This document shows, in pieces, positions 18,401-28,251 of a stretch of DNA of 64,000 nucleotides. Within the stretch, counting starts at the first letter, position 1, and each line of letters starts with the position of its first letter. The notes beneath the pieces were generated by a model. That model had not been told where the DNA came from and did not search any database. It saw only the letters and a list, made by a program, of their open reading frames with translations. The DNA is from Streptomyces sp. TG1A-8 (lineage in GTDB: Bacteria; Actinomycetota; Actinomycetes; Streptomycetales; Streptomycetaceae): the NCBI RefSeq assembly GCF_030499535.1, contig NZ_JASTLB010000001.1, positions 3,348,001 through 3,412,000 on the forward strand. Reading direction: 5' to 3'. A program made the position numbers and the translations under genes.

Positions 18401-20221
18401 CTACGCTCCCGGCAAGTGCTTCGCCGCGAACTCCATCTCCAGTTGCACCTGCTTGATGCGTTCGTCGACCACCAGGGAGCCGTGGCCCGCGTCGTAGCGG
18501 TAGACCTCGTGGACCGCGCCGCGTGCCTCCAGTCGCTCGACGTAGTTGTCGATCTGGCGGATGGGGCAGCGCGGGTCGTTGACGCCCGCGGAGATGTAGA
18601 CGGGGGCCTGCACCCGGTCGACGTAGGTCAGCGGGGAGGACGCCGCGAAGCGGTCCGGGACCTCCTCCGGGGTGCCGCCGAGCAGGGTGCGGTCCATGGC
18701 CTTCAGCGCCTCCATCTCGTCGTGGTAGGCGGTGACGTAGTCCGCGACGGGCACGACCGCTATGCCCACCGCCCACGCGCCGGGCTGGGTGCCGAGGCCG
18801 AGGAGGGTGAGGTAGCCGCCCCAGGAACCGCCGGTGAGGACCAGGCGCTCGGGGTCGGCGAGGCCGGAGGAGACCGCCCAGTCGCGGACCGCGGCCACGT
18901 CCTCCAGCTCGATCAGGCCGACCCGGTGCTTGAGGGCGTCGGTCCAGGCGCGGCCGTACCCCGTGGAGCCGCGGTAGTTGACGCGGACCACCGCGTAGCC
19001 GTGGTCCACCCAGGCCGCCGGGCCCGCGGCGAAGGAGTCGCTGTCGTGCCAGGTGGGGCCGCCGTGCAGGTCGAAGACCGTGGGCAGGGGACCGGTCGCG
19101 CCGGCCGGCTTCTGGACGAGGGCGTGGATGCGGCCGCCGGGGCCCTCCACCCAGACGTCCTCCACCGGCACCGACGGCGGGCACTTCATGCCGGGCGGGT
19201 CCAGGACGATCCGGCCGGCCGTGGAGCGCACCACGGACGGCTCGGCGGCCGACGACCACAGGTACTCCACGCTGCCGTCGGGCCGGGCCGTCGCCCCGGA
19301 GACCGTGCCGGGCGGGGTGGGGATGCGGGCCAGGGCGCGCGCCGCCAGGTCGTAGCGGTACAGCTCGCTGCGGGCCTCGTGACTGTGGGCGATCAGCAGG
19401 GCCGCGCCGTCCGGGTACCACTGCGCGCTCACGTCGCCGGGCAGGTCGAGGGGCAGGTCCGTCTCCTCGCCCGTGACCACGTCCCACACCAGGGGCTCCC
19501 AGCGGCCACGGCGCTGGTGGCCGACGAGCAGACGGGTGTCGCCGTCGACGGGGGCGAAGCCCAGGACCTCCAGGCCCAGTTCCTCCGTGCCGCCCCTGGT
19601 GTCGTCCAGTTCGGCGACCGTCGTGCCGTCCGGGCGCAACACGCGCAGGGCCGCGTGCATCGCGTCGCCGTGCTCGGTGTGCTCGACGGCGATCAGGGAG
19701 CCGTCGTGCGAGAGGTCGCCGACGCCCGCCGACTCGCGGTGCCGGTAGAGCACGACGGGCGTCTCCCCCTCGCGCGCCAGGTGGATCGTGGTGCCCTCGT
19801 CGTCGGTCGAGCGGCCGACGACCGCCGTGCGGCCGTCGCGGGCCAGGGCCAGGCCGGCCGGGTAGGAGGGGCCGAGGCCGGGGACGGCCGGCTCGTCCGG
19901 GCCGCCCCCGAAGGGCTGGCGGCGCCAGACACCGAACTCGTCGCCGTCCTTGTCGTCGAACCACCAGATCCACGCGCCGTCCGGGGAGAGCACGCCGTCC
20001 GTCGTGCCGTTCGGCCGGTCCGTCACCCGCCGCTGCTCGCCGCTCGCCCGGTCCCACGCGTACAGCTCGTACGTCCCCGTGGCGTTCGACACGAACAGGG
20101 AGCGGTCCGGTGCGTCCTCCGCCCAGTCGGGCAACGACACCCGCGGCGCCCGGAAGCGCTTCTCCCAGTCCGGCATGTCCGGCGCGTCCGGCGTCCTGCT
20201 GTCACTCATGGCCCCAGTCAT
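18401..20221 (-). CDS. S9 family (prolyl oligopeptidase-like) serine peptidase
   Basis: This 606-aa cytosolic peptidase has an N-terminal beta-propeller (WD-like repeats such as ISPDGAW-type LSPDGAWIWWF) and a C-terminal alpha/beta-hydrolase domain. The catalytic triad is visible: Ser in LTGGSWGGYLTLLG, Asp in GVNDPRCPIRQ, His in DAGHGSLVVDERIK. The oxyanion region VFDLHGGPTWHD is also present. It would cleave short peptides or act as an acylaminoacyl peptidase. ATG 20221 (MTGAMSD) is chosen over 20209 because the GGGG at 20209 lies too close to be a ribosome site. It is divergent from the SURF1 gene. Confidence 0.88.
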   Translation of the reverse strand: MTGAMSDSRTPDAPDMPDWEKRFRAPRVSLPDWAEDAPDRSLFVSNATGTYELYAWDRASGEQRRVTDRPNGTTDGVLSPDGAWIWWFDDKDGDEFGVWRRQPFGGGPDEPAVPGLGPSYPAGLALARDGRTAVVGRSTDDEGTTIHLAREGETPVVLYRHRESAGVGDLSHDGSLIAVEHTEHGDAMHAALRVLRPDGTTVAELDDTRGGTEELGLEVLGFAPVDGDTRLLVGHQRRGRWEPLVWDVVTGEETDLPLDLPGDVSAQWYPDGAALLIAHSHEARSELYRYDLAARALARIPTPPGTVSGATARPDGSVEYLWSSAAEPSVVRSTAGRIVLDPPGMKCPPSVPVEDVWVEGPGGRIHALVQKPAGATGPLPTVFDLHGGPTWHDSDSFAAGPAAWVDHGYAVVRVNYRGSTGYGRAWTDALKHRVGLIELEDVAAVRDWAVSSGLADPERLVLTGGSWGGYLTLLGLGTQPGAWAVGIAVVPVADYVTAYHDEMEALKAMDRTLLGGTPEEVPDRFAASSPLTYVDRVQAPVYISAGVNDPRCPIRQIDNYVERLEARGAVHEVYRYDAGHGSLVVDERIKQVQLEMEFAAKHLPGA

Positions 20222-20400
20222 GCGCCCATAGTGCCTGGTCGCACCCACTTCGCGCTGGCGAGTGCGCGCAGCCCGCGGACGACTTTCCCCGCCCGTCCGC
20301 GTCCGCCGCGCCGGATGCCGCCGGCCGGCCCGCGCCATCCGGCGGGAAACGGCTCACCCCCGGGCCGGCCCCCGGCCGCGGGCGCCGTACCGTTGTGGGC

Positions 20401-21264
20401 GTGTACCGGTTTCTGCTGACACCCCGCTGGTGGGGCATCAACGTCTTCGTGCTGCTCGCCATCCCGTTCTGCGTCTTCATGGGGTCGTGGCAGCTGAGCC
20501 GGTTCGAGGGGCGGGTGCAGGACCACCGCGCCGCGACCGAGCAGGTCGCCGCCGGCCGGCACGAGGAGGCCCGGCCGCTGGACCGGATGCTGCCCGTCGA
20601 CAAGAGCACCTCGGGACGGCGGGTCACCGCGAGCGGCCGGTACGGCGAGCAGCTCCTGGTGCCGGGCCGGGAGCTGGACGGCAAGCGCGGCTTCTACGTC
20701 CTGACGCTGCTGCGCACCGGCTCGGGCAGGGCCCTGCCGGTCGTGCGCGGCTGGCTGCCCGGCACGGCGGACGCGGCCGGGGCGCCGGCCCCGCCGGCCG
20801 GGCAGGTCACCGTCACCGGCGCGCTGCAGGCGTCGGAGACCCCCGGTGACGACGGGGTCAGCGCCCGGGGCGGGCTGCCGGCCGGGCAGACGGCGGCGAT
20901 CAGCTCGGCCTCGCTGGTGAACCTGGTGCCGTACCGGCTGTACGACGCCTGGGTCACCCTCGACCGGGCCGACGCGGGCATGAAGACCGTGCCCGCGACC
21001 GTGCCGGAGGGCACCGGCCTGGACCTGAAGGCGTTCCAGAACCTCGGCTACACCGGGGAGTGGTTCGTCTTCGCGGGCTTCGTGGTCTTCATGTGGTTCC
21101 GGCTGCTGCGCCGCGAGGCGGAGTCCGCCCGCGACGCGGCGCTCGGCCTGGTGCCCGAGGAGGGCGAGGGGGGCGGGGGGACCCCCGGACGGGACCGCGC
21201 GGCCCCCGGGCGGGACGACGCCGCTCCCGGGCAGGGGAGCGCCTCCGCCGCCGGCACCGTCTGA
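20401..21264 (+). CDS. SURF1 family cytochrome oxidase biogenesis protein
   Basis: This 287-aa membrane protein belongs to the SURF1 family, which helps assemble haem-copper cytochrome c oxidase. One N-terminal helix (WWGINVFVLLAIPFCVFMGSWQLSRF, with the family W-Q-x-x-R motif), an extracytosolic domain containing GFYVLTLLRT and VVRGWLP, and a C-terminal helix (WFVFAGFVVFMWFRLLRRE) give the usual two-helix topology. GTG 20401 matches the conserved YRFLLTPRWW start. A 40-residue Gly/Pro/Asp tail after the last helix is poorly conserved. Confidence 0.88.
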   Translation: MYRFLLTPRWWGINVFVLLAIPFCVFMGSWQLSRFEGRVQDHRAATEQVAAGRHEEARPLDRMLPVDKSTSGRRVTASGRYGEQLLVPGRELDGKRGFYVLTLLRTGSGRALPVVRGWLPGTADAAGAPAPPAGQVTVTGALQASETPGDDGVSARGGLPAGQTAAISSASLVNLVPYRLYDAWVTLDRADAGMKTVPATVPEGTGLDLKAFQNLGYTGEWFVFAGFVVFMWFRLLRREAESARDAALGLVPEEGEGGGGTPGRDRAAPGRDDAAPGQGSASAAGTV

Positions 21265-21328
21265 GCGTGGCGGCGCAGGCGGCACCGCCGGCGCCGTCCG
21301 GGGGCCGCGGCGCCGCCTCCCCCGGTCG

Positions 21329-22681
21329 CTACGACGCCGCCAGGAGCCCGGTGTAGTACACCGTCCCCGCGCACGCGCCGGTCACCACCGCCGTCACCGC
21401 GGGCGAGCCGCCCTCGGCGGTGTGGGTGACGAGAACGCTGCCGTCGGCCGTGCCGTCCTCGGTGACGAGCTGCGGGGTGACGCCCTGGGTGCCGCTGGTG
21501 TCCGTGCCCCCGGTCGCACTGGCGTCCTGGCTGGGGGACGGGTCCGGCGAGGGGGTGCCGCCACCGGTCGTGCCGCCCGTGGTGCCGCCGCCGGTGGTGG
21601 GGCAGGTCTGGGAGGGTACGAAGGCGAACTTCTCCTCGTAGGCGGCGCCCGGCTTCAGGACTAGACCGTCGGCCTCCAGCGAGGGGTCGGGCAGGCCGGC
21701 CGCCGCGTCCCCGGCCACGTGCCGCGCGCCGCTGACCAGGGCCGGTTCCGCCGCGCCCTGCGCGCTGACGTCCACGGAGCCCGCGCCGCGGACCGTGCAG
21801 GCGGTGGCGGAGACGTTGGTGACGCGGAAGGTGCCGTAGACGACGCCCGCGGAGTCGGGGGCGCCGACGCTCTGCGTGGGCGAGCCCAGTTGGGCGGTCG
21901 TGCACAGCGGGGCGCCCGCGGCCGGGGTGGCGGAGGGGCCGGCGCCGCTGGACGGGCCGGTGCCGTCGCCGCCGCTCCCGCCCCGGGTGCCGCCCTTGCC
22001 GCCGGCCCCGCCCCGCGTGGTGGAGGTGCCGCCCTCGTCCTGCGGGGAGCCGGAGCCTGCGTCGACGTTCTTGCCCCGGCCGCCGGCGCCCTGGGTCTGG
22101 GAGGACTGGCCGGCCATGGCGGTGTTGGGGTCGGAGCCGGCGGAGTGGGAGACGTGGATGAGCGCCGGGACGGCGGTGCCGACGAACAGGGCCGCGGCCG
22201 CCATGCCGACGAGGGCCTGGCGCTTGCGCGCCCGGCGGGCCGGAACCGCGCGGCGCAGGTGGTCGAGCGTGCCGGCGCGCGGTGCGACGTCGTCGACCGC
22301 CGAGTGCAGCATCCGGCGCAGGACCAGCTCGTCCGGGGCGAGCCCGAGCCCGGCGTCCCGCGGGCCGGTGCCGTCGAGGGCCCCGCCGGGGAGCCCCGTG
22401 CCGCCGGCACCGCCGTCGCGGCCCTCGTCGTCGTGGCCGGGGCCACGGGATGCCGTGCCGTCGGATGCCCCGCCGTCCGGACCGGTGCCGCCGGCCCTCC
22501 TGCCGTCGAGGCCCTTGCCCGTGGGGCCCTTGTCTTCGGGGCCGTGGTTCACAGTTCCGTTCCCAGCGTGCGGTGGCATGTGCTCTTGGTCGTGCCCGGT
22601 CGGTTCGTGCCAGGCGTAGGGCTCGTGGCGCTCGTGGGAGTGCCGCTCATGGGAGTCGCCCCCTTCCGTGCGCGCGCTCAT
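21329..22681 (-). CDS. Sigma-factor-coupled membrane protein, hypothetical
   Basis: A 450-aa protein with a Gly/Asp/His-rich, probably disordered N-terminus (1-115), a short helical segment LVLRRMLHSAVDDVAP, one transmembrane helix (about 156-175), a Gly/Ser/Thr linker and an extracytosolic domain with paired cysteines (APLCTTAQLG, TACTVRGAG, SQTCPT, TGACAGT). The domain resembles DUF4232-type beta sandwiches. Its ATG overlaps the stop of the sigma-factor gene (ATGA), so it may be a membrane regulator or output of that sigma factor. No ZAS anti-sigma motif (HxxxCxxC) is seen. Confidence 0.7.
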   Translation of the reverse strand: MSARTEGGDSHERHSHERHEPYAWHEPTGHDQEHMPPHAGNGTVNHGPEDKGPTGKGLDGRRAGGTGPDGGASDGTASRGPGHDDEGRDGGAGGTGLPGGALDGTGPRDAGLGLAPDELVLRRMLHSAVDDVAPRAGTLDHLRRAVPARRARKRQALVGMAAAALFVGTAVPALIHVSHSAGSDPNTAMAGQSSQTQGAGGRGKNVDAGSGSPQDEGGTSTTRGGAGGKGGTRGGSGGDGTGPSSGAGPSATPAAGAPLCTTAQLGSPTQSVGAPDSAGVVYGTFRVTNVSATACTVRGAGSVDVSAQGAAEPALVSGARHVAGDAAAGLPDPSLEADGLVLKPGAAYEEKFAFVPSQTCPTTGGGTTGGTTGGGTPSPDPSPSQDASATGGTDTSGTQGVTPQLVTEDGTADGSVLVTHTAEGGSPAVTAVVTGACAGTVYYTGLLAAS

Positions 22682-23388
22682 GCCGACGCCTCCATCGCCA
22701 CGCGCAGCGCGGCGATGCCCCGCGAGCCGTAGGCCTTCACGGAGCCCAGCGATATGCCGAGCGTCTCGGCCACCTGCGCCTCGGTCATGTCCGCGAAGTA
22801 GCGCAGCACCAGGACCTCGCGCTGCCGGCGCTGCAGGCCCTTCATCGCCTTGATGAGGTCGCGCCGCTCCAGCCGGTCGTAGGCGCCCTCCTCCGCGCTC
22901 GCCATGTCGGGCATCGGCTTGGAGAGCAGCTTCAGGCCGAGGATGCGCCGGCGCAGCGTGGAGCGGGAGAGGTTGACGACCGTCTGCCGGAGGTAGGCGA
23001 GGGTCTTCTCGCGGTCGCGGACGCGTTTGCGGGCCGAGTGCACGCGGATGAAGGCCTCCTGGACGACGTCCTCGCAGGAGGCGGTGTCGTCGAGGAGGAG
23101 CGCGGCCAGGCGGAGCAGCGAGCGGTAGTGCGCGCGGTAGGTCTCGGTGAGGTGGTCGACGGTCGTGCCGGCGACCACGGGCTGCGCGCCGTCCGTGGTG
23201 GTGGCGACGGTCGCGATGTCGTCGGAGCCGTCGCGCTGGCCGGGTATGCGGGCGGGCCGCGCTGCGGGCATGGGCGCGATCACCGGCATGCCGCCGGACG
23301 CTCCGGGCAGGCGCGGCCGGAGGGCCGCGCGAGGCGGCCGGAGGGCCGCGGTGCCGCGGGCCGCACTGAGTTCGAATACCTCTGCCAC
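22678..23388 (-). CDS. ECF RNA polymerase sigma factor (SigE-like family)
   Basis: This 236-aa group 4 sigma factor has region 2 (TETYRAHYRSLLRLAALLLDD, then CEDVVQEAFIRVHS, and RTLAYLRQTVVNLSRS-like TLAYLRQTVV) and region 4 (LQRRQREVLVLRYFADM, then TEAQVAETLGISLGSVKAYGSRG with the helix-turn-helix). An 80-residue N-terminal extension of low complexity precedes region 2, so translation could also begin at an internal ATG near 23280. It is coupled by ATGA overlap to the membrane protein gene downstream. Confidence 0.88.
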   Translation of the reverse strand: MAEVFELSAARGTAALRPPRAALRPRLPGASGGMPVIAPMPAARPARIPGQRDGSDDIATVATTTDGAQPVVAGTTVDHLTETYRAHYRSLLRLAALLLDDTASCEDVVQEAFIRVHSARKRVRDREKTLAYLRQTVVNLSRSTLRRRILGLKLLSKPMPDMASAEEGAYDRLERRDLIKAMKGLQRRQREVLVLRYFADMTEAQVAETLGISLGSVKAYGSRGIAALRVAMEASA

Positions 23389-23712
23389 GCCAGTTGGACA
23401 CGCTTCCCCCCGTCAGGGTTGTACGTGCCGGGCGTCACATGTGCGACAACCGACGGTGCCTCAAGTGCCGTCATGTGTCCCGCTCTTCCCTTGTATCCCA
23501 TTTGAACGGGCGTCCCCACGCCCCGATCACGGCGTCCCCACGCCAGGATCCCCACGCGCCCCGCGACGGTGTCCGCAAAGACGCTCCCCGCCCTCCACGC
23601 GGTTGCGGGGGACGGGGAGGAAAATCCTCTGTCGGCGGCGGGCCCGGCTCAAGTGATTTGGACCATGCTTCCGGCCACATTTCCTGAATGCGTACGACAA
23701 GCGGTCCGGGGT
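23389..23712. other. Intergenic region between the sigma factor and asd
   Basis: In these 324 bp I find no gene. Both flanking genes are on the minus strand, so this contains the sigma-factor promoter and the end of the asd-lysC transcript. No clear hairpin or known operator was recognised. Confidence 0.5.
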
Positions 23713-24786
23713 CTAGCCGCGGCCCGGCGGGCGGCCCGTGATCTCGGCCGCCACCAGCTCCGCGATCTGCACGGTGTTCAGCGCGGCACCCTTGCGCAGG
23801 TTGTCGCCGCAGACGAAGAGCTCGAGCGCGCTCGGGTCGTCCAGCGCCCGCCGCACCCGGCCGACCCAGGTCGGGTCGGTGCCTACCACGTCGGCGGGGG
23901 TGGGGAACTCGCCGGCGGCCGGGTCGTCGCAGAGCACCACGCCGGGCGCGGTGGCGAGGATCTCGCGGGCGCCGTCGACCGTCACCTCGTCCTGGAAGCG
24001 GGCGTGCACGGTCAGGGAGTGCCCGGTGACCACGGGCACGCGCACGCAGGTCACGGCGACGGGCAGGGCCGGCAGCCCGAGGACCTTGCGGGACTCGGCC
24101 CGCACCCTCATCTCCTCCGACGACCAGCCGTCCGCCCGGAGCGACCCGACCCACGGGACGACGTTCAGCGCGACCGGTTCCGGGAAGGGCCCGGTGGCCT
24201 CCCCCACGGCCCGCCGCACGTCACCGGGGCCGGTCCCCAGCTCGGTGCCGGCGACCAGGGACAGCTGGGCCCGCAGCGCCTCCACGCCGGCCCGCCCGGC
24301 CCCGCTCACCGCCTGGTACGACGACACCGCCAGCCCGCGCAGCCCGAACCCGGCGTGCAGCGCGGCCAGGGCCACGATCATCGACAGGGTCGTGCAGCCG
24401 GGTCCGGCGACGATCCCGCGCGGGCGCGAGCGCACCGCGTGCGCGTTGACCTCGGGGACGACGAGCGGCACGTCCGCGTCCGTCCGGAAGGCGTCCGAGT
24501 CGTCGACGACGACCGCGCCGCGCGCGGCGGCGACCGGCGCCCACCGGGCGGAGACCTCCTCGGGCACCTCGAACACCGCGACGTCGACCCCGTCGAAGGC
24601 CTCCTCGCCCAGGGCCACCACCTCGACCTCCTCGCCGCGCACGGTCAGCTTGCGGCCGGCCGAGCGCGGCGAGGCGACCAGACGGATCTCGCCCCAGACG
24701 TCCGCCCTCTGGGACAGGATCCCGAGCATGACCGCGCCGACGGCCCCGGTCGCTCCCACGACCGCGAGCGTCGGGCGCGGCGTCAT
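23713..24786 (-). CDS. asd: Aspartate-semialdehyde dehydrogenase, divergent paralogue
   Basis: This 357-aa enzyme reduces aspartyl phosphate to aspartate semialdehyde, the branch to Lys, Met, Thr and DAP. The nucleotide-binding GATGAVG is at residues 11-17; the active-site Cys131 is in [10 protein letters not shown], where most family members have NPNC; the substrate Arg/His region ([25 protein letters not shown]) and the C-terminal [16 protein letters not shown] are conserved. ATG 24786 overlaps the lysC stop (ATGA), so the two are one operon. The altered motif suggests a divergent copy; a second asd elsewhere is plausible. Confidence 0.88.
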   Translation of the reverse strand: MTPRPTLAVVGATGAVGAVMLGILSQRADVWGEIRLVASPRSAGRKLTVRGEEVEVVALGEEAFDGVDVAVFEVPEEVSARWAPVAAARGAVVVDDSDAFRTDADVPLVVPEVNAHAVRSRPRGIVAGPGCTTLSMIVALAALHAGFGLRGLAVSSYQAVSGAGRAGVEALRAQLSLVAGTELGTGPGDVRRAVGEATGPFPEPVALNVVPWVGSLRADGWSSEEMRVRAESRKVLGLPALPVAVTCVRVPVVTGHSLTVHARFQDEVTVDGAREILATAPGVVLCDDPAAGEFPTPADVVGTDPTWVGRVRRALDDPSALELFVCGDNLRKGAALNTVQIAELVAAEITGRPPGRG

Positions 24787-26060
24787 CGGCCGGTGCCTCC
24801 GTAGACCACGGCCTCGTCGGTGTCGGAGTCCAGCCCGAAGGCGGTGTGCACGGCGCGCACGGCGTCCGGCACCTCGTCCTTGCGGGTGACGACGGAGATG
24901 CGGATCTCGGAGGTCGAGATCAGCTCGATGTTCACGCCCGCGTCGCTCAGCGCCTCGAAGAAGGAGGCGGTGACGCCCGGGTTGGTCTTCATGCCGGCGC
25001 CGACCAGGGAGATCTTGCCGATCTGGTCGTCGTAGCGCAGGGATTCGAAGCCGATGCCGGAGCGGTTCTTCTCCAGCGCGTCGATGGCCTTGCGGCCCTC
25101 GGTCTTCGGCAGGGTGAAGGAGATGTCGGTGAGTCCCGTGGACGCCGCCGACACGTTCTGCACGACCATGTCGATGTTGATCTCGGCATCGGCGATGGTC
25201 CGGAAGATCGCGGCCGCCTCGCCCGGCTTGTCCGGCACGCCGACGACCGTGATCTTGGCCTCGGAGGTGTCGTGCGCGACACCGGAGATGATGGCCTGCT
25301 CCACCTTCTTGTCCCCTTGCTCGATCGGCTCGCTGCTGACCCACGTGCCCTGCAGCCCGCTGAAGGAGGAGCGGACGTGGATCGGGATGTTGTACCGGCG
25401 CGCGTACTCCACACAGCGGTGGAGCAGCACCTTGGAGCCGGAGGCCGCGAGCTCCAGCATGTCCTCGAAGGAGATCCAGTCGATCTTCTTCGCCTTCTTC
25501 ACCACGCGCGGGTCGGCGGTGAACACGCCGTCGACGTCGGTGTAGATCTCGCAGACCTCGGCGTCGAGCGCGGCGGCGAGCGCCACGGCGGTCGTGTCGG
25601 ACCCGCCGCGCCCCAGCGTGGTGATGTCCTTCTTGTCCTGGCTGACGCCCTGGAACCCGGCGACGATGGCGATGTTGCCCTCGTCCAGCGCCGTGCGGAT
25701 GCGGCCCGGCGTGACGTCGATGATCCGGGCTTTGTTGTGGACCGAGTCGGTGATGACGCCCGCCTGGCTGCCGGTGAACGACTGGGCCTCGTGGCCCAGG
25801 TTTTTGATCGCCATGGCCAGCAGGGCCATGGAGATGCGCTCTCCGGCGGTCAGCAGCATGTCGAACTCGCGTCCGGCAGGCATCGGCGACACCCGCTCGG
25901 CGAGATCGATCAGCTCGTCCGTCGTGTCGCCCATCGCGGAAACGACGACAACCACCTGGTTGCCGTTCTTCTTCGCTTCCACGATCCGCTTGGCGACGCG
26001 CTTGATGCCCTCGGCATCGGCTACGGAGGAGCCTCCGTACTTCTGCACGACAAGGCCCAC
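24783..26060 (-). CDS. lysC: Aspartate kinase
   Basis: This 425-aa aspartokinase catalyses the first step of the aspartate family pathway. The N-terminal kinase domain has [47 protein letters not shown] and the [13 protein letters not shown] motif. Two C-terminal ACT domains (from about residue 265, [13 protein letters not shown] and [13 protein letters not shown]) give feedback control by Lys/Thr. GTG 26060 has GAGGAG about 7 bases upstream. In related actinobacteria an internal start yields a separate beta subunit of the ACT region; that is possible here too. Confidence 0.95.
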   Translation of the reverse strand: MGLVVQKYGGSSVADAEGIKRVAKRIVEAKKNGNQVVVVVSAMGDTTDELIDLAERVSPMPAGREFDMLLTAGERISMALLAMAIKNLGHEAQSFTGSQAGVITDSVHNKARIIDVTPGRIRTALDEGNIAIVAGFQGVSQDKKDITTLGRGGSDTTAVALAAALDAEVCEIYTDVDGVFTADPRVVKKAKKIDWISFEDMLELAASGSKVLLHRCVEYARRYNIPIHVRSSFSGLQGTWVSSEPIEQGDKKVEQAIISGVAHDTSEAKITVVGVPDKPGEAAAIFRTIADAEINIDMVVQNVSAASTGLTDISFTLPKTEGRKAIDALEKNRSGIGFESLRYDDQIGKISLVGAGMKTNPGVTASFFEALSDAGVNIELISTSEIRISVVTRKDEVPDAVRAVHTAFGLDSDTDEAVVYGGTGR

Positions 26061-26231
26061 GTGCGCTCCTCGCTCGGTTCGTGTGTGTCGGCCCAGTCTA
26101 TCGAGCGTCCGAATTTCACCGTCCTGCTCCCGCATGGTGAGACATCGGCCGTCCGGGCCGGCACCCGCACGGCGACGCCCACCGGGTGCGGGCCGCCCCG
26201 GAACACCGCGCCGCCGGCCCGGAGGGACGCG

Positions 26232-26888
26232 CTACGCGCCCTGCAGCCCCAGGGGGCCGCCGATCTCCTGCGCCATCACGCGGCCGGCCTCGATCTCCAG
26301 GGTCTCGTCGCCGATCTCCTGGTCGGTGTCCAGGCCGTCCAGTTCCTCCAGGGGCTGGTTGAGGCGGACGTGGGCGACCAGGGACTGCAGGGCGCGCAGG
26401 GTGGCGGAGGCGGTGCCGCCCCAGTTGGAGAAGTAGGAGAACTGCCACCACCACAGGGCCTCCGTGGTGCGGCCGGCGCGGTAGTGGGCCATGCCGTGGC
26501 GCAGGTCGGTCATGACGTCGGCCAGGTCGTCCGAGATCCGGGCGGGCACCGGCGCCCTGCGGGGCTCGTAGGGGTCGAACACCTCGGAGTAGACGTCGAT
26601 CGGCTCCAGCAGGCGCGCGAGGTTCTCGCGCAGTCCGTCCACGTCCGGCTCGGGGCCGAGGTCGGGCTCGTAGCGCTCGTCGGGGAGGATGTCCTCGTGG
26701 GCGCCGAGACGGCCGCCGGCCAGCAGCAGCTGGGAGACCTCCAGGAGCAGGAAGGGGACGGCCGAGTCGGGCTCGTCGCCCCTCGCCACCTCCGTGACGG
26801 CCACCAGGAAGCTCTCGATCTGGTCCGCGATCTGGACCGCGAAGTCGTCCGGGTTCCGCGTCGCGTCGTGCACTGTGGCGTCAGACAT
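26232..26888 (-). CDS. DUF5063 domain-containing protein
   Basis: A 218-aa acidic protein ([38 protein letters not shown], then [20 protein letters not shown]) that matches the DUF5063 family found beside recR in Streptomyces. The function is unknown; it looks cytosolic and helical, without catalytic motifs. Its ATG overlaps the recR stop by 8 bases, so it is translationally coupled to recR and may act with the RecFOR recombination pathway. Confidence 0.82.
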   Translation of the reverse strand: MSDATVHDATRNPDDFAVQIADQIESFLVAVTEVARGDEPDSAVPFLLLEVSQLLLAGGRLGAHEDILPDERYEPDLGPEPDVDGLRENLARLLEPIDVYSEVFDPYEPRRAPVPARISDDLADVMTDLRHGMAHYRAGRTTEALWWWQFSYFSNWGGTASATLRALQSLVAHVRLNQPLEELDGLDTDQEIGDETLEIEAGRVMAQEIGGPLGLQGA

Positions 26889-27480
26889 CTAGGAGTCGTC
26901 TCCCCTCGAAGGCGCGGCCGAGGGTCACCTCGTCCGCGTATTCCAGGTCGCCACCCACCGGGAGGCCGCTGGCCAGGCGGGTGACCTTCAGGCCCATGGG
27001 TTTGATCATCCGGGCGAGGTACGTCGCCGTCGCCTCGCCCTCCAGGTTGGGGTCCGTGGCCAGGATCAGCTCCGTGACCGTCCCGTCCGCCAGCCGCGCG
27101 AGGAGTTCCCGGATGCGCAGGTCGTCGGGGCCCACGCCCTCGATCGGGCTGATCGCTCCGCCGAGGACGTGGTAGCGGCCGCGGAACTCGCGGGTGCGCT
27201 CCACCGCGACCACGTCCTTCGGCTCCTCCACCACGCAGATGACCGACGGGTCGCGGCGCGGGTCGCGGCAGATGTTGCACAGCTCCTCCTGTGCCACGTT
27301 GCCGCAGACCGCGCAGAAACGGACCTTCGCCTTCACCTCCAGGAGGGCCTGCGCGAGCCGCTTCACGTCCGTCGGCTCGGCCTGCAGGATGTGGAAGGCG
27401 ATCCGCTGCGCGCTCTTGGGACCGACGCCGGGCAGCCGCCCCAGCTCGTCGATGAGGTCCTGGACCACGCCTTCGTACAA
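26881..27480 (-). CDS. recR: Recombination mediator protein RecR
   Basis: RecR, 199 aa, a ring-forming mediator of RecFOR repair. An N-terminal helix-hairpin-helix ([20 protein letters not shown]), a four-cysteine zinc finger ([18 protein letters not shown]), a toprim domain ([16 protein letters not shown] and [16 protein letters not shown]) and a C-terminal Walker-like [18 protein letters not shown] segment are all present. Gene order ybaB-recR is conserved in bacteria. Length is normal. Confidence 0.96.
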   Translation of the reverse strand: MYEGVVQDLIDELGRLPGVGPKSAQRIAFHILQAEPTDVKRLAQALLEVKAKVRFCAVCGNVAQEELCNICRDPRRDPSVICVVEEPKDVVAVERTREFRGRYHVLGGAISPIEGVGPDDLRIRELLARLADGTVTELILATDPNLEGEATATYLARMIKPMGLKVTRLASGLPVGGDLEYADEVTLGRAFEGRRLLDV

Positions 27481-27531
27481 CGGACTGCCCTTCCTGGAGA
27501 CCTTTCGGTACGTACGGTAGTGGGCCGGGCG

Positions 27532-27876
27532 TCAGAACGGCAGACCGGGGATGCCGCTCCCGCCGCCCAGTCCCTGGGCCAGCGGGCCGAGCTTCTGCTG
27601 CTGGAGCGCCTGCGCGTTCTCGTTGGCCGCCTGTACGGCCGCCACGATCAGGTCGGCGAGGGTGTCGGTGTCCTCCGGGTCCACCGCCTCCGGGTCGATC
27701 TTCAGCGCGCGCAGCTCGCCGGAGCCGGTCACGGTGGCCCTCACCAGGCCGCCGCCCGCCTGTCCGTCGACCTCCGTGTTCGCCAGTTCCTCCTGCGCCC
27801 GCTGCAGGTCCTCCTGCATCTTCTGGGCCTGCTGGAGCAACTGCTGCATGTTGGGCTGGCCACCACCGGGGATCAC
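27532..27876 (-). CDS. YbaB/EbfC nucleoid-associated protein
   Basis: A 114-aa member of the YbaB/EbfC DNA-binding family, small dimers that coat DNA and help organise the nucleoid. The typical N-terminal Gln/Met-rich helix ([20 protein letters not shown]) is followed by [20 protein letters not shown], then [12 protein letters not shown] and a C-terminal helix. The start is GTG 27876 with AGGAG 7 bases upstream. The gene is 51 bp upstream of recR in the same operon. A 9-bp tandem repeat lies just upstream of the ribosome site. Confidence 0.92.
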   Translation of the reverse strand: MIPGGGQPNMQQLLQQAQKMQEDLQRAQEELANTEVDGQAGGGLVRATVTGSGELRALKIDPEAVDPEDTDTLADLIVAAVQAANENAQALQQQKLGPLAQGLGGGSGIPGLPF

Positions 27877-28251
27877 GATCAGCTCCTGGTTCTTGGCGTT
27901 CTTGGCGTTCTTGGCGTTCTTGGTGCGCTACGGGTCTGCGTCTTCCCGCCGTGCCGCGCCGTTCACCGCTGTGCACGAGCCTACGTGGTCCACGCGGCCA
28001 TCGCCGCGCCACTCTTTCGGGTGAGACGGATGCCCGGCGTATACCTGATCAAGACGCACTTACGGGCGGAACAACCGGGAAAGCCACGTGCGGGCCACCC
28101 ATTGGGCGGTAGGAAGGGTGCCCCGCGCCGGCAGGTGACGTGACGCACCGTGACCGGGCGGGGTCCGTTCCGTGGACCCCGCCGTGCGCCGTGCCGGGTC
28201 CGGTGCCGCGACCGGCGCCGCGTTCGTGTCGTGTTCAGTAGGGAGTGCCGG
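27877..28251. other. Divergent promoter region of ybaB-recR and the SLATT gene
   Basis: This 375-bp region holds the 9-bp repeats and presumably both promoters. I find no credible gene in it. Confidence 0.5.
27889..27924 (-). repeat. Four 9-bp tandem repeats in the ybaB leader
   Basis: The plus strand reads GTTCTTGGC four times (last unit ends in T), immediately upstream of the ybaB ribosome-binding site. On the coding strand the units read in frame as Lys-Asn-Ala, but a TAG precedes them and no start codon exists, so they are leader sequence. Copy-number change could alter spacing or mRNA structure. Confidence 0.85.
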
